A stretch of 64,000 nt of DNA from Bermanella sp036960565 (GTDB lineage: Bacteria; Pseudomonadota; Gammaproteobacteria; Pseudomonadales; Oceanobacteraceae). A program made the position numbers and the translations under genes. The notes beneath the pieces are model-generated. The model was not told the DNA's origin. It searched no databases and worked only from the letters and a program-made list of their open reading frames with translations. Location of the stretch: contig JBALXQ010000007.1 in assembly GCA_036960565.1 (NCBI GenBank), positions 1-64,000 of the forward strand. Direction: 5' to 3'. Shown here piece after piece: positions 43,975-53,108 of the stretch (position 1 is the stretch's first letter; each line of letters begins with the position of its first letter).

Positions 43975-43986
43975 GCAGGGCTGGTA

Positions 43987-45582
43987 ATGAATATTTCGGT
44001 TAATACCAGTAATGAAAATGATCGTAGTAAAATAACTCAAGCCATGAAGGACACTGCTTGTTGGGATATGCTGGTTGTGGGTGGGGGTATTACTGGGGCC
44101 GGAATCGCTCGAGAAGCTGCGCGCCAGGGTTTTAAAGTCTTATTGCTGGAGCAAAAAGATTTTGCCTGGGGAACATCTAGTCGCTCTTCAAAAATGGTTC
44201 ATGGCGGTTTGCGTTATCTGGCTTCAGGTAACCTCAAACTTACCAGTCACTCGGTAAAAGAGCGTGAGCGATTAATGCAGGAAGCACCGGGGTTGGTCGA
44301 TCTTCAAACCTACAGTTGGCCTCATTATAGAAAGAAATTCCCAGGGCCATTTGTCTTTAATACCTTGCTTGCAATGTATGATTTTTTTGCGGGTAAGCGT
44401 TACCGGTACTTTCAGAATAAAGAAGATGCCTTATATGATTTACCTGGGCTAAGTGAAGAGGGGCTACTGGGTGCTACTCGTTTCGCTGATGCCCTAACCG
44501 ATGATGCGCGCTTGGTGATGCGTGTATTACAGGAAGCAAGGTGTGATGGCGCCAGTATTCTTAACTATTGCCAAGTTGATAGTTTGATAAAACAAGACCA
44601 AAAAGTGACAGGCGTAAATGCGACCGATTCGGTGAGCGGAAAATCGCATGTTATTTCTGCGAAGGTAGTGGTAAGTGCTACCGGTGCTTGGGCTGATCAA
44701 CTACGTGGGGAATTAGGGAAAGAGAAAAAAATTAGGCCGTTAAGAGGCAGTCATTTGATACTTCCTAATTGGCGTTTGCCCAGCGCTCAAGTGATTTCAT
44801 TAAGTCACCCTAAGGATGGCCGCAGTATGTTTGTATACCCATGGGAGGGGATGACAGTGGTAGGCACCACGGACCTTGATAGCCCTGAAGCTAACCTTAG
44901 CGAACCCTCTATCCAAAAAGATGAAGTACAGTACTTATTAGATGCGGTTAATCACCTCTACCCTAATTTGAAAATCACTCGTAACGATGTTATCTCAAGC
45001 TTTGCAGGGGTTAGGCCTATTGTGAGTGGTGGTGCGTTAAACCCTTCTTCGGAAAAACGCGATCACAGTATTTGGGATGACCAGGGGTTAATTACGGTAA
45101 GTGGCGGCAAATTGACTACATTTCGCCTAATTGCATTGGACGTATTAAAAGCTGCAGGAAACCACCTTGAAAATATAGATGGCACAGATCACGGCAAAAG
45201 TATATTTACCCAGGTAAAAACAATACCTACAGGAATTCGAAAGTTGGGGGCTTATTGGTCTCGCCGACTTAGTGGCTTTTACGGTCAGGACATTCAAGCC
45301 TTAAATGATTGTGCCAACGGTGACTGGTCTTTGGTACCGGGCAGCAAAACATTTTGGGCGCAGCTGCGTTTTGCTGCTAGGTGTGAAAATGTGGTGCATT
45401 TAGATGATCTTTTATTGAGACGCACTCGAGTAGGTTTGTTCCTACGATCGGGCGGCGAAGATTTTCAAAGCAAGATAAAAGAAATGTGTCAGCAGGAACT
45501 AAATTGGAATGAACAGAAATGGCAAACAGAGTGGTCGCGTTACCAAGCTCTTTGGCATAAGTCGTACAGCATTCCTGCTTAA
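43987..45582 (+). CDS. GlpD-like FAD-dependent glycerol-3-phosphate dehydrogenase
   Basis: A 531-residue flavoprotein: dinucleotide fold VVGGGITGAGIAREAARQG, then WGTSSRSSKMVHGGLRYL (the GlpD signature), FVYPWEGMTVVGTTDLD, FAGVRPIVSGG and a C-terminal cap domain. GlpD passes electrons from glycerol-3-phosphate to quinone while making DHAP. Here it lies 12 bases after the AGPS-like gene and ahead of an FGGY kinase, so its substrate may be a substituted glycerol phosphate. The general glpD of the cell may be elsewhere. Confidence 0.87.
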   Translation: MNISVNTSNENDRSKITQAMKDTACWDMLVVGGGITGAGIAREAARQGFKVLLLEQKDFAWGTSSRSSKMVHGGLRYLASGNLKLTSHSVKERERLMQEAPGLVDLQTYSWPHYRKKFPGPFVFNTLLAMYDFFAGKRYRYFQNKEDALYDLPGLSEEGLLGATRFADALTDDARLVMRVLQEARCDGASILNYCQVDSLIKQDQKVTGVNATDSVSGKSHVISAKVVVSATGAWADQLRGELGKEKKIRPLRGSHLILPNWRLPSAQVISLSHPKDGRSMFVYPWEGMTVVGTTDLDSPEANLSEPSIQKDEVQYLLDAVNHLYPNLKITRNDVISSFAGVRPIVSGGALNPSSEKRDHSIWDDQGLITVSGGKLTTFRLIALDVLKAAGNHLENIDGTDHGKSIFTQVKTIPTGIRKLGAYWSRRLSGFYGQDIQALNDCANGDWSLVPGSKTFWAQLRFAARCENVVHLDDLLLRRTRVGLFLRSGGEDFQSKIKEMCQQELNWNEQKWQTEWSRYQALWHKSYSIPA

Positions 45583-45645
45583 TGATTTTAAAATAATAAT
45601 AAATTTGGAACCGATTACTGCTACATAATTGGTAAGTGAAATACG

Positions 45646-47202
45646 ATGCAACAAGATTATATATTGTCCATAGATAACGGCACTCAAAGTGTACGAGCTT
45701 TATTGTTTGATTTACAGGGCAACCTCGTGGCTAAGGGTCGAAAGGAAATTGAACCATACTTTTCAAAAAATCCTGGCTGGGCGGAACAAGAACCAGAATA
45801 TTATTGGAAGAGCTTAGGGCAAGCTTGTGAAGCTTTGTGGGCGGCTACGGAAATAAAACCGGAGCAAGTGGTAGGCGTTGGTTTAACCACGCAACGAGGT
45901 ACAGTCATAAACCTTGATAAAAAAGGGCAGCCTTTACGTCCAGCTATTACCTGGTTAGATCAGCGCCAAGCTGAGCTAGATAAGCCCATTGGAGGTTTAT
46001 GGGGGGCGATGTTTAAGGTTATTGGTTTAAAGGATGTGGTAGACAGCTTTCAGCGAAAAGCTCAGGCGGTTTGGATAGAGCAAAATCAACCAGAGGTTTG
46101 GGATAAAACGCACAAATTTTTGTTATTGAGCGGTTATTTAACTTACCGATTAACAGGTGAGTACAAGGATTCGGTGGGGTGTATTGTCGGTTACTTACCG
46201 TTTGATTATAAAAAACACGAGTGGGCTGGCGCTCGAGATTGGAAATGGCTAGCGGCTAATGTTGACCCACATATGTTACCTGAGTTGGTAAAACCAGGAG
46301 AAACATTGGGTACTATTACAGAGGAAGCGGCCCAGCATTTGGGAGTTCCCCAAGGCACCCCGTTAGTGGCTGCAGCTTCAGATAAAGCCTGTGAAGTGAT
46401 TGGCAGTGGCGGAGTGGCGCCTCATATCGGATGTTTAAGCTATGGAACCACAGCGACCATTAATACCACGAATAAAAAGTATGTAGAGGGTATTCGATTT
46501 ATACCGCCTTTCCCCGCGGCAATTCCGGATACTTATAATACTGAAATAATGATATACCGTGGTTTTTGGATGGTTAGCTGGTTTAAGAAACAATTTGGCT
46601 TACGTGAACAGTTAATCGCTAAAGAAAGAGGCATTGCAGCTGAGACTTTATTTGATGAAATTGTAAATTCCGTGCCGGCCGGTTCTATGGGGTTGATGTT
46701 GCAACCCTACTGGTCGCCAGGAACCAAGGTGCCGGGTCCTGAAGCCAAGGGAGCAATCATTGGTTTTGGTGATGTGCATACTCGGGCCCACATATACCGT
46801 TCTATTTTGGAAGGTTTAGCTTACGGGCTACGTGAGGGCAAAGAACGCTTGGAGAAAAGTAATGGCGTTAAAATAACGTGCTTGAGAATTTCTGGAGGAG
46901 GCTCGCAAAGTGATGCGGCCATGCAATTGACCGCTGATATTTTTGCTTTGCCCACCGAGCGTCCGAGTACTTATGAAACTTCCGGGTTAGGGGCTGCCAT
47001 AAATGTTGCTGTGGGTTTAAATTATTATAATGATTACTCGCAGGCCATTGAGAAAATGACTCGGGTAGGGGAAGTGTTTGAGCCGAATTTACAATCTAGC
47101 AAGCTGTATGATCAATTGTACAAGCAGGTATATTTGAAAATGTATAAGCGTCTGCAACCTCTTTATAAAAGTATTCGTGCTATTACAGGGTATCCGAATT
47201 AG
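45646..47202 (+). CDS. FGGY-family carbohydrate/polyol kinase
   Basis: A 518-residue sugar kinase fold: SIDNGTQSVRALLFDLQGN (phosphate-binding loop), GWAEQEPEYYW, VGVGLTTQRGTVINLD, ITWLDQRQAE, and the catalytic Asp in AAASDKACEVIGSGG. The ATP site includes ISGGGSQSDAAMQLTADIF. It resembles glycerol/xylulose kinases but has none of the motifs that define either. Its position after a GlpD-like and an AGPS-like gene suggests it phosphorylates a glycerol derivative; this is inference. Confidence 0.85.
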   Translation: MQQDYILSIDNGTQSVRALLFDLQGNLVAKGRKEIEPYFSKNPGWAEQEPEYYWKSLGQACEALWAATEIKPEQVVGVGLTTQRGTVINLDKKGQPLRPAITWLDQRQAELDKPIGGLWGAMFKVIGLKDVVDSFQRKAQAVWIEQNQPEVWDKTHKFLLLSGYLTYRLTGEYKDSVGCIVGYLPFDYKKHEWAGARDWKWLAANVDPHMLPELVKPGETLGTITEEAAQHLGVPQGTPLVAAASDKACEVIGSGGVAPHIGCLSYGTTATINTTNKKYVEGIRFIPPFPAAIPDTYNTEIMIYRGFWMVSWFKKQFGLREQLIAKERGIAAETLFDEIVNSVPAGSMGLMLQPYWSPGTKVPGPEAKGAIIGFGDVHTRAHIYRSILEGLAYGLREGKERLEKSNGVKITCLRISGGGSQSDAAMQLTADIFALPTERPSTYETSGLGAAINVAVGLNYYNDYSQAIEKMTRVGEVFEPNLQSSKLYDQLYKQVYLKMYKRLQPLYKSIRAITGYPN

Positions 47203-47240
47203 TTCTTAGTGAATTATGCAGAGTAGGACGTTTTTATATA

Positions 47241-47268
47241 GGGGCCAATGAAACGGCCCCTTAATTTT
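47241..47268. terminator. Terminator between kinase and EAL-HDOD genes
   Basis: GGGGCC, an eight-base loop, GGCCCC, then TTAATTTT on the plus strand. It lies between convergent genes and the GC-rich stem may act in both directions. Confidence 0.6.
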
Positions 47269-47271
47269 CGT

Positions 47272-48510
47272 CTAAAGATCCGAGGCTTGGGAGTCACTTT
47301 CTTGCAAACTTTCTTTATATAGTGAATCCATAACGGTGATATCAAGACGATAGTGGGCAAGCTTATCTAGCTTCAAATCATCCAATCTTCCCTCCTGAAA
47401 ACATTTAGCGGTATCAAGGGCTAAGCCCAAAGCACCATCTTCATTAAGAATTGCAGACTCCATCACTTTTGGCAGATGTAGGCCTTCAATTATTTCTAAT
47501 ATAGGCCTGTCCATAAAAGCATCCAGTAAAGAGAATAGGCCAACTGTATAATATTCATGGTCTGGAAATTGACCGAGTTTCCCACCCAGTTTTTGGCAAA
47601 TAATAGCTCGCTCTAGACTGGTTTGGCGTAGGGCTAAGGGTTTGTCATCCAAATTTCCAAGGGCCAATAAGCTAGCCCATTTTCGAATGTGACTTAAACC
47701 CAGCATGGATATCGCTTGTTGCAGGGAGTTACACTTATCAATGCGAGCAAAAGCAGCGGAATTAACCAGTTTTAGCAGCTTGTAGCTCATTTGTGGGTCT
47801 TGAGATAAGGTTTGCGTCATAGACTTTACGCTGATCTCTGGATTTTGCAGATCACTGATGAGTTTCATTACCACCATTTTATTGTCGGGTATGGCACGAC
47901 CTTCGATAATTTGGGGGCGACTTAAGAAATAACCTTGGAATAATTCATATCCTAGATCTTTGCAAAATTGGAACATTTCATGGGTTTCAACTTTTTCAGC
48001 CAGTAAGGTTAAATTCCTAGAAATGAATACCTTAGCAAAGCGCTCTATTTGCGCCTTGGTGAGCTGCAAGACATCGACTTTTACGATGTCTACAAAATGC
48101 AATAGGGGTGCACTATTATGGTCCAGTATAAAGTCGTCAAGAGCCAGTTTAGCCCCGTCTTTTTTAGCGATTTGAATGGCTTCAATTAGGTCATTATCTA
48201 TTTCTATGTCTTCTAATATCTCAATGACATATTGGTTGGGGTCAAAAGGAGGTAAATTCAGTATTAAATTTTTTGTAAAATTTATAAAAGCTGGGTGTTG
48301 ACCACATATAGATTCTAAGCCCGCTTCGCCAAAGGCATTTAGCAACACTTGGCTGGTGGCTTTATCTCCACAGCTGAAGCTAGCGCCCTCTGCTTCATTA
48401 TTGGCACGAAACAGTAGCTCATAGGCGGCAATCTCCAGAGAACTGTTATAAATGGGCTGGCGGGCCAGTAAGGCGTGTCCGTTTTCGCTCATTGGATGCA
48501 GGCTGCTCAT
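47272..48510 (-). CDS. EAL-HDOD signalling protein (YuxH type)
   Basis: A 412-residue protein with an N-terminal EAL-like domain (LLARQPIYNSSLEIAAYELLFRA; ELL replaces EAL) and a C-terminal HDOD domain (MSYKLLKLVNSAAFARIDKCNSLQQAISMLGL). The EAL domain still has KLALDDF but lacks several metal-binding residues, so c-di-GMP hydrolysis is doubtful; binding or regulatory roles are more likely. ATG at 48510 (MSSLHPMSENGHALL) is preferred to a TTG 30 bases upstream. It is divergent from cheV, with about 80 bases between. Confidence 0.87.
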   Translation of the reverse strand: MSSLHPMSENGHALLARQPIYNSSLEIAAYELLFRANNEAEGASFSCGDKATSQVLLNAFGEAGLESICGQHPAFINFTKNLILNLPPFDPNQYVIEILEDIEIDNDLIEAIQIAKKDGAKLALDDFILDHNSAPLLHFVDIVKVDVLQLTKAQIERFAKVFISRNLTLLAEKVETHEMFQFCKDLGYELFQGYFLSRPQIIEGRAIPDNKMVVMKLISDLQNPEISVKSMTQTLSQDPQMSYKLLKLVNSAAFARIDKCNSLQQAISMLGLSHIRKWASLLALGNLDDKPLALRQTSLERAIICQKLGGKLGQFPDHEYYTVGLFSLLDAFMDRPILEIIEGLHLPKVMESAILNEDGALGLALDTAKCFQEGRLDDLKLDKLAHYRLDITVMDSLYKESLQESDSQASDL

Positions 48511-48591
48511 AATCTTTAATATTAAGCTTAGCTCAAACAATACAAAGCTGTACTACACTAATTTTAGTTGTTATCAGAAAAGGCTGGCACT

Positions 48592-49524
48592 ATGTCAGGG
48601 GTATTATCTAACGTAGATCAACGTACCAAGTTAGTGGGACAAAACCGCCTTGAGTTGCTTTTGTTTAATTTTGGCCGAGGGCAGTCGTACGCCATTAATG
48701 TATTTAAAATACAAGAAGTGCTGCGTTTACCATCCTTAACCCAAATACCTGACTCGCACCCAGTGGTAAAAGGGGTCACTCATTTAAGGGGGCATACACT
48801 ACCAGTAGTAGATTTAAGTCATGCCATTGGGATGGGGCAAGTGGAAATAAATGATCAAACTACCATTATCGTGACGGAATACAATCGAACCGTACAAGCA
48901 TTTTTAGTGTCTGGTGTAGAGCGTATTGTGAACATGAATTGGGAAGAGATTATGCCGCCTCCAGTCGGTGCCGGCCGAGCAAATTATCTCACGGCGATTA
49001 CTAAGGTAGATGATCGTATTGTAGAGATTATTGATGTTGAAAAGGTATTGGCAGAAATAGTGCCTTATGAAACGACGGTTAGCGAAGGTTTGTTGGATTT
49101 AGATGTAATGACTAAGGTGGCCGAATCCGGATTGAAAATCTTAGCGGTAGATGATTCTGCAGTAGCGCGTTCTCAAGTTAAAGAAACCCTGTCTAGCTTG
49201 GGGTTGGAGGTCATGCAGGCTAATAACGGCAAGGAAGCTTTAGATATTTTAATGGACCTTGCTTCTAAAGGGGCCATTAATAGTCAATTACTCATGGTAA
49301 TAACCGATGCTGAGATGCCCACTATGGACGGCTACATGTTAACCACAGAAATTCGCAGCACGGATTCATTGCGGGATCTGTATGTGGTGCTGCATACTTC
49401 TCTAAGTGGTAGTTTTAATGAAGCGATGGTTGAGAAAGTAGGGTGCAATGCATTTTTATCCAAATTCCAGCCTGATGGTTTGGCGGAGTCGGTACAAGTA
49501 AGGGCTAAACAGCTCTTTGGTTAA
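48592..49524 (+). CDS. cheV: Chemotaxis protein CheV
   Basis: A 310-residue fusion of a CheW domain (LLFNFGRGQSYAINVFKIQEVLRLP; VTHLRGHTLPVVDLSHAIGM) with a response-regulator receiver (KILAVDDSAVARSQVKETLSSLG; VITDAEMPTMDGYMLTTEIR, phosphoacceptor Asp in TDAEMP; HTSLSG; FLSKFQPD). It couples chemoreceptors to CheA and may damp signalling by phosphorylation. ATG 48592 follows AAGG; a TTG at 48568 is less likely. No other core che genes lie here. Confidence 0.94.
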   Translation: MSGVLSNVDQRTKLVGQNRLELLLFNFGRGQSYAINVFKIQEVLRLPSLTQIPDSHPVVKGVTHLRGHTLPVVDLSHAIGMGQVEINDQTTIIVTEYNRTVQAFLVSGVERIVNMNWEEIMPPPVGAGRANYLTAITKVDDRIVEIIDVEKVLAEIVPYETTVSEGLLDLDVMTKVAESGLKILAVDDSAVARSQVKETLSSLGLEVMQANNGKEALDILMDLASKGAINSQLLMVITDAEMPTMDGYMLTTEIRSTDSLRDLYVVLHTSLSGSFNEAMVEKVGCNAFLSKFQPDGLAESVQVRAKQLFG

Positions 49525-49555
49525 TACGGTGTAATACCGTTTAAAATTTGGTTTT

Positions 49556-49586
49556 AAAAGCGGATAATTGTTATCCGCTTTTTTTT
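49556..49586 (+). terminator. Intrinsic terminator after cheV
   Basis: AAAAGCGGATAA, three-base loop TTG, TTATCCGCTTTT and further T: a twelve-pair stem with a run of eight T, 31 bases after cheV. Confidence 0.92.
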
Positions 49587-49620
49587 GTCCGTAGATTGGA
49601 TTTTAAGAAAGAGTAGCTTG

Positions 49621-50427
49621 ATGGCGATTAATATTAGTCAGCTTTTTTATTACCCTGTTAAATCGTTAGCTGGAGTTAGTGCACATAATTTAGAGGTTAA
49701 CTCGTGGGGCCCTCATCATGATCGCCGCTTAATGTTGGTGGATGGAGAGAGCAGGATGGTTACTCAGCGTCAATGCCGCCTTATGGCTTTAGTTAAGGTG
49801 AAGGATTTAGGCGCTTCTTTACAATTGCAATTCAGGGGGCAAAGTAAAACTATTGCCTGGCCAAACTTTAATGAAGAAACTAACCCCAAAAGGGTTTTGG
49901 TGTGGAGCGATGAGGTCGAAGCGCAAATTGTTCCTGGTTCTATAAGTACTTGGTTAAGTGATGTACTGGAGCGCAAAGTACAGCTTGTTTATATGCTTGA
50001 GGAAACTCATCGCCAGGTAGATTTAAATTATGCTAGTGAAGGTGTTAGAACCTCTTTTTCGGATGGCTTTCCCTTTTTACTAATTTCTAGAGCTTCAGTC
50101 GAATTTTTACAAAAGAAATTGCCCTTTGAATTAGATGCGCGTCGGTTTCGGCCTAATATAGTGGTTGATGGTTGTGAAGCTTTTGCCGAAGATAATTGGA
50201 GCCAAATTAGAATTGGCGAGATGGACTTTCAATTGGTTAAACCTTGCGCCCGTTGTGCAATGCCGAGTATTAATATGGAAACCGCAGAAGTACAAAAGGA
50301 GGTGATGCAAGTAATGAATGATCATCGAAAAAGAGAGGGAGATGTTTTTATGGGGCAAAATATGGTGCATATGGGTGAAGGGGAGTTGCAGCTAGGTCAG
50401 ATAGTTGAAATTGTAAAAACTAGCTGA
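49621..50427 (+). CDS. MOSC-domain protein (YcbX-like, without ferredoxin domain)
   Basis: A 268-residue protein with the MOSC N-terminal beta-barrel (INISQLFYYPVKSLAGVSAH; DRRLMLVDGESRMVTQR) and the MOSC core (DARRFRPNIVVDG, VKPCARCAMPSIN with the Mo-ligating Cys region). E. coli YcbX, which reduces N-hydroxylated bases, has an extra C-terminal 2Fe-2S domain that is absent here. It likely binds the molybdenum cofactor; the substrate is unknown. ATG 49621 is chosen over TTG 49585, which lies in the preceding terminator. Confidence 0.87.
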   Translation: MAINISQLFYYPVKSLAGVSAHNLEVNSWGPHHDRRLMLVDGESRMVTQRQCRLMALVKVKDLGASLQLQFRGQSKTIAWPNFNEETNPKRVLVWSDEVEAQIVPGSISTWLSDVLERKVQLVYMLEETHRQVDLNYASEGVRTSFSDGFPFLLISRASVEFLQKKLPFELDARRFRPNIVVDGCEAFAEDNWSQIRIGEMDFQLVKPCARCAMPSINMETAEVQKEVMQVMNDHRKREGDVFMGQNMVHMGEGELQLGQIVEIVKTS

Positions 50428-50437
50428 CTTAGAAGTA

Positions 50438-51040
50438 CTAAAACAGCTCAATCTCATCGCCATCCTGGGTAGCCTGTCCTTGTTCAGCCTCATTGAAGTG
50501 GTGGCGATATATATCTAAGGCATCTTTGATGCTGTGACCTCTTAATATATGCTCAAACATAATGCGCTCGGCTTCCATGGTATAAGAGCTTTTTATTTCT
50601 TCCTGAAGGGAGTGCCAGCATTGCGGATTATATAGGGCAGATTGATCGTTGATGATCCCTCCAAGCTGGTCCAGGCTTTTGCATACATGATCTAGTCGCT
50701 GGCTTATACGATCGTAGAATTGAAAGGCGACCACTGCATTTTGTACATCCTCTTCCAAGTTTAGGGCAGCATTTTCAATTACCTCCTGAAAATGGGGCAA
50801 CTTGTCAGGGGTAACTTTACGAGTCACCAGTCGAATTTTCTTTACATAATTTGCCATGCGTGTGAAAGACTCAGTAAGAGTCTCAACACTTTGAGCTCCG
50901 TCGCTCATGGAGCACTCAACTTGTGCAACGGCCAGTGCCAGCATAGTGATGGTTTCCCTTACCTGACTCCAGTCTAGGTCTGGGTTGTGGGAGGTGGAGC
51001 CATGGTGCTTTATACCGTACGTGTTATTAGATTCTGTCAC
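50438..51040 (-). CDS. Helical CheZ-like protein of unknown function
   Basis: A 200-residue, mostly helical protein. The central helix VVAFQFYDRISQRLDHVCKS resembles the region of CheZ-type phosphatases that precedes the catalytic Asp/Gln, and the protein ends in DEIELF, an acidic-hydrophobic tail like the CheY-docking tails of chemotaxis proteins. The exact CheZ active-site block is not recognisable. It starts at GTG with GGAAAAG upstream. Being near cheV supports a chemotaxis or motility role, but this is weak. Confidence 0.55.
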   Translation of the reverse strand: MTESNNTYGIKHHGSTSHNPDLDWSQVRETITMLALAVAQVECSMSDGAQSVETLTESFTRMANYVKKIRLVTRKVTPDKLPHFQEVIENAALNLEEDVQNAVVAFQFYDRISQRLDHVCKSLDQLGGIINDQSALYNPQCWHSLQEEIKSSYTMEAERIMFEHILRGHSIKDALDIYRHHFNEAEQGQATQDGDEIELF

Positions 51041-51076
51041 GAGTGCTTTTCCATTTCCCTTGTACCTATAGAATAG

Positions 51077-53038
51077 CTAACCTTTGTTGTTTCGCTCGTT
51101 TGATGTTTTGGAAACCGTTAAATTTTCTGGTTGTAGACTAGACCAAGCGGCTAGGGTGTCGACATCTAGGATGGGTTGTAATTGCCCAAGGCGATAAGAA
51201 TAAATGGTGCTATAGGTTAAAACCCTTTGGACATATTGTTTGGTTTCGGCAAAGGGAATACGTTCGATCCATATATCCAATGGTCCATTAAATTTCTTTA
51301 GCCATTTCCTTACATTACCAGGACCAGCATTATAAGCAGCTGTTGCCAGTACTCGATTCCCCTTGTATTTATGAAGTAGCTGTTTTAAATACAAGCTGCC
51401 TAGCCGAATATTGTAGGCAGGCTCTAGCAGACGCTTTTTAGAATATTTTATTCTTTGGTGACGACTTACTGATTTGGCTGTACTTGGCATTAACTGCATT
51501 AAGCCAGTGGCTCCAACAGGGCTGAGGGCATCTTGCATAAAGGCACTTTCCTGACGGGCAACGCCATAGATCCAGTTTTTACTAATAGCAGACTTGCGCG
51601 CGGCGTTATCGAATAAAGTTTCGTGAGCCAAAGGGAAACGTAATTGTAGATCATGCCAGCTTTGTTGCTGCGCGAGGGTACTAATAGGGCGATCAGCCCA
51701 CTCTAAGCGGCCTGCAATAACCGCCAATGCCTGACGACCATCACTGTCTAAATGATTAAATGCATATTGCCACTCTCGACGCGCATGACTCACGCGCCCA
51801 ATATCCAAAAATGCTAATGCACGCTTTACTGAAGGCAGGGTCCTAATTTCTTTTAGGGTTGATGCTTGTACGTGGGTGGGGTTGTGATTCATTGATGCAC
51901 TCACGCCGATCTGTTGACTGGCTAAAAATCCATAAAAACCGCGTTCTGATGATGCAAGGCTATAAAAGTGATCACTTAGCTTTTTATCCGCTCCCAATAC
52001 CTGTAAAGCTCTGGCGTTCCAGTATTGCCATCTTGGTTTACTTTTATTTTCCATATCCGATATTTTGAATAAATGGCTATACAGGGGCCAATTTTGAGAT
52101 CGCACGGCGCCCAATAAAAAACCTTCTTCTAGTTCAGTTGTAAATAAACCCCTCTGCTTGGCTTTTAAATATAGCGGATAAGTTTGAGAGCCTGATGACT
52201 TTGCTGAAGCGTTTAAAGCTGTCTGTTCTAGTTTTTTACGCTGCTCTTGAGTTATACCTTGAAATAACTTTGATTCTTGCAGCGTGTAGAACTCATTTGG
52301 GTAATATTTAAGAGCTCGGGTAAGCAAAAGGACTTTGGCTTTATTTCCAAGAGAATGGGCTTTGTTATCGTGCAAGATTTTATTCGGACGTCTCCATAAT
52401 CGTTGCACCAATTGGGCATCATGCTTAAAAGAGCTTGGCAATTTCTTTTTAAGAAAACGGACGAGCTTATATTGTCTTTTTTCCTGTGCTCGCAGCAATC
52501 GTTGCCAGATTAAATCTGTGGTGATATAGCCCATTCGCTCCCAACTGGCGAGAATTTTGTCGCAGGATTTGGGAAGTGACATGCCCAGTAACCATAATTC
52601 TTTTCCTTCACTAAAGGCATCTTCTTGTCTATTAGTCGACTCCAAAGCCGTTACCCTATGGCAGCGTAGGCTTAAGTTTTCGGTGTAATGAAAGTACTCT
52701 AAAAATAATCGCCATTGCTTTTTCTTAGCTAAATGCCAAAGCCAACTACGTTGCAATAGTTTGGCAGAAGGTTGCCCTTGGTGTTTGGATAGAAATTGGT
52801 CAATTTTTTCAATGGGGGTATTGTAAAACTGTTTACGAATTTTTTTTGCCTGTAAATAAGGCAGAAGAGGGTGGCTGTCTAGGGTTGCTAGTGCCTGCTG
52901 ATAGCTGTGGAGTTGATTTTTATTTAGATGTTTTTCGGCCTTCAGATATTGCTGATGCGTTTGTGCGGTTACATGAAAAGCCGTGATGAATCCAAAAATG
53001 CCCCAGAAGCAGTAAAAAACAAACTGCTTTAACCCCAT
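51077..53038 (-). CDS. slt: Soluble lytic murein transglycosylase Slt
   Basis: A 653-residue periplasmic enzyme: signal peptide to about residue 25 (ends VTA-QT), a long alpha-superhelical U domain, then the C-terminal lysozyme-like domain with the catalytic Glu in ARQESAFMQDALSPVGATGL, MQLMPSTAKSV, AYNIRLGSLYL and TAAYNAGPGNVRKWL. It cleaves peptidoglycan, forming anhydromuropeptides. GGGGAG six bases before ATG is a strong ribosome-binding site. Confidence 0.94.
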   Translation of the reverse strand: MGLKQFVFYCFWGIFGFITAFHVTAQTHQQYLKAEKHLNKNQLHSYQQALATLDSHPLLPYLQAKKIRKQFYNTPIEKIDQFLSKHQGQPSAKLLQRSWLWHLAKKKQWRLFLEYFHYTENLSLRCHRVTALESTNRQEDAFSEGKELWLLGMSLPKSCDKILASWERMGYITTDLIWQRLLRAQEKRQYKLVRFLKKKLPSSFKHDAQLVQRLWRRPNKILHDNKAHSLGNKAKVLLLTRALKYYPNEFYTLQESKLFQGITQEQRKKLEQTALNASAKSSGSQTYPLYLKAKQRGLFTTELEEGFLLGAVRSQNWPLYSHLFKISDMENKSKPRWQYWNARALQVLGADKKLSDHFYSLASSERGFYGFLASQQIGVSASMNHNPTHVQASTLKEIRTLPSVKRALAFLDIGRVSHARREWQYAFNHLDSDGRQALAVIAGRLEWADRPISTLAQQQSWHDLQLRFPLAHETLFDNAARKSAISKNWIYGVARQESAFMQDALSPVGATGLMQLMPSTAKSVSRHQRIKYSKKRLLEPAYNIRLGSLYLKQLLHKYKGNRVLATAAYNAGPGNVRKWLKKFNGPLDIWIERIPFAETKQYVQRVLTYSTIYSYRLGQLQPILDVDTLAAWSSLQPENLTVSKTSNERNNKG

Positions 53039-53108
53039 AGTGATCTCCCCATCAATTCCTAGAGCATAGCCTAAAAAGCTTTGGGAAGATCGTCTATAAG
53101 CACTTATC

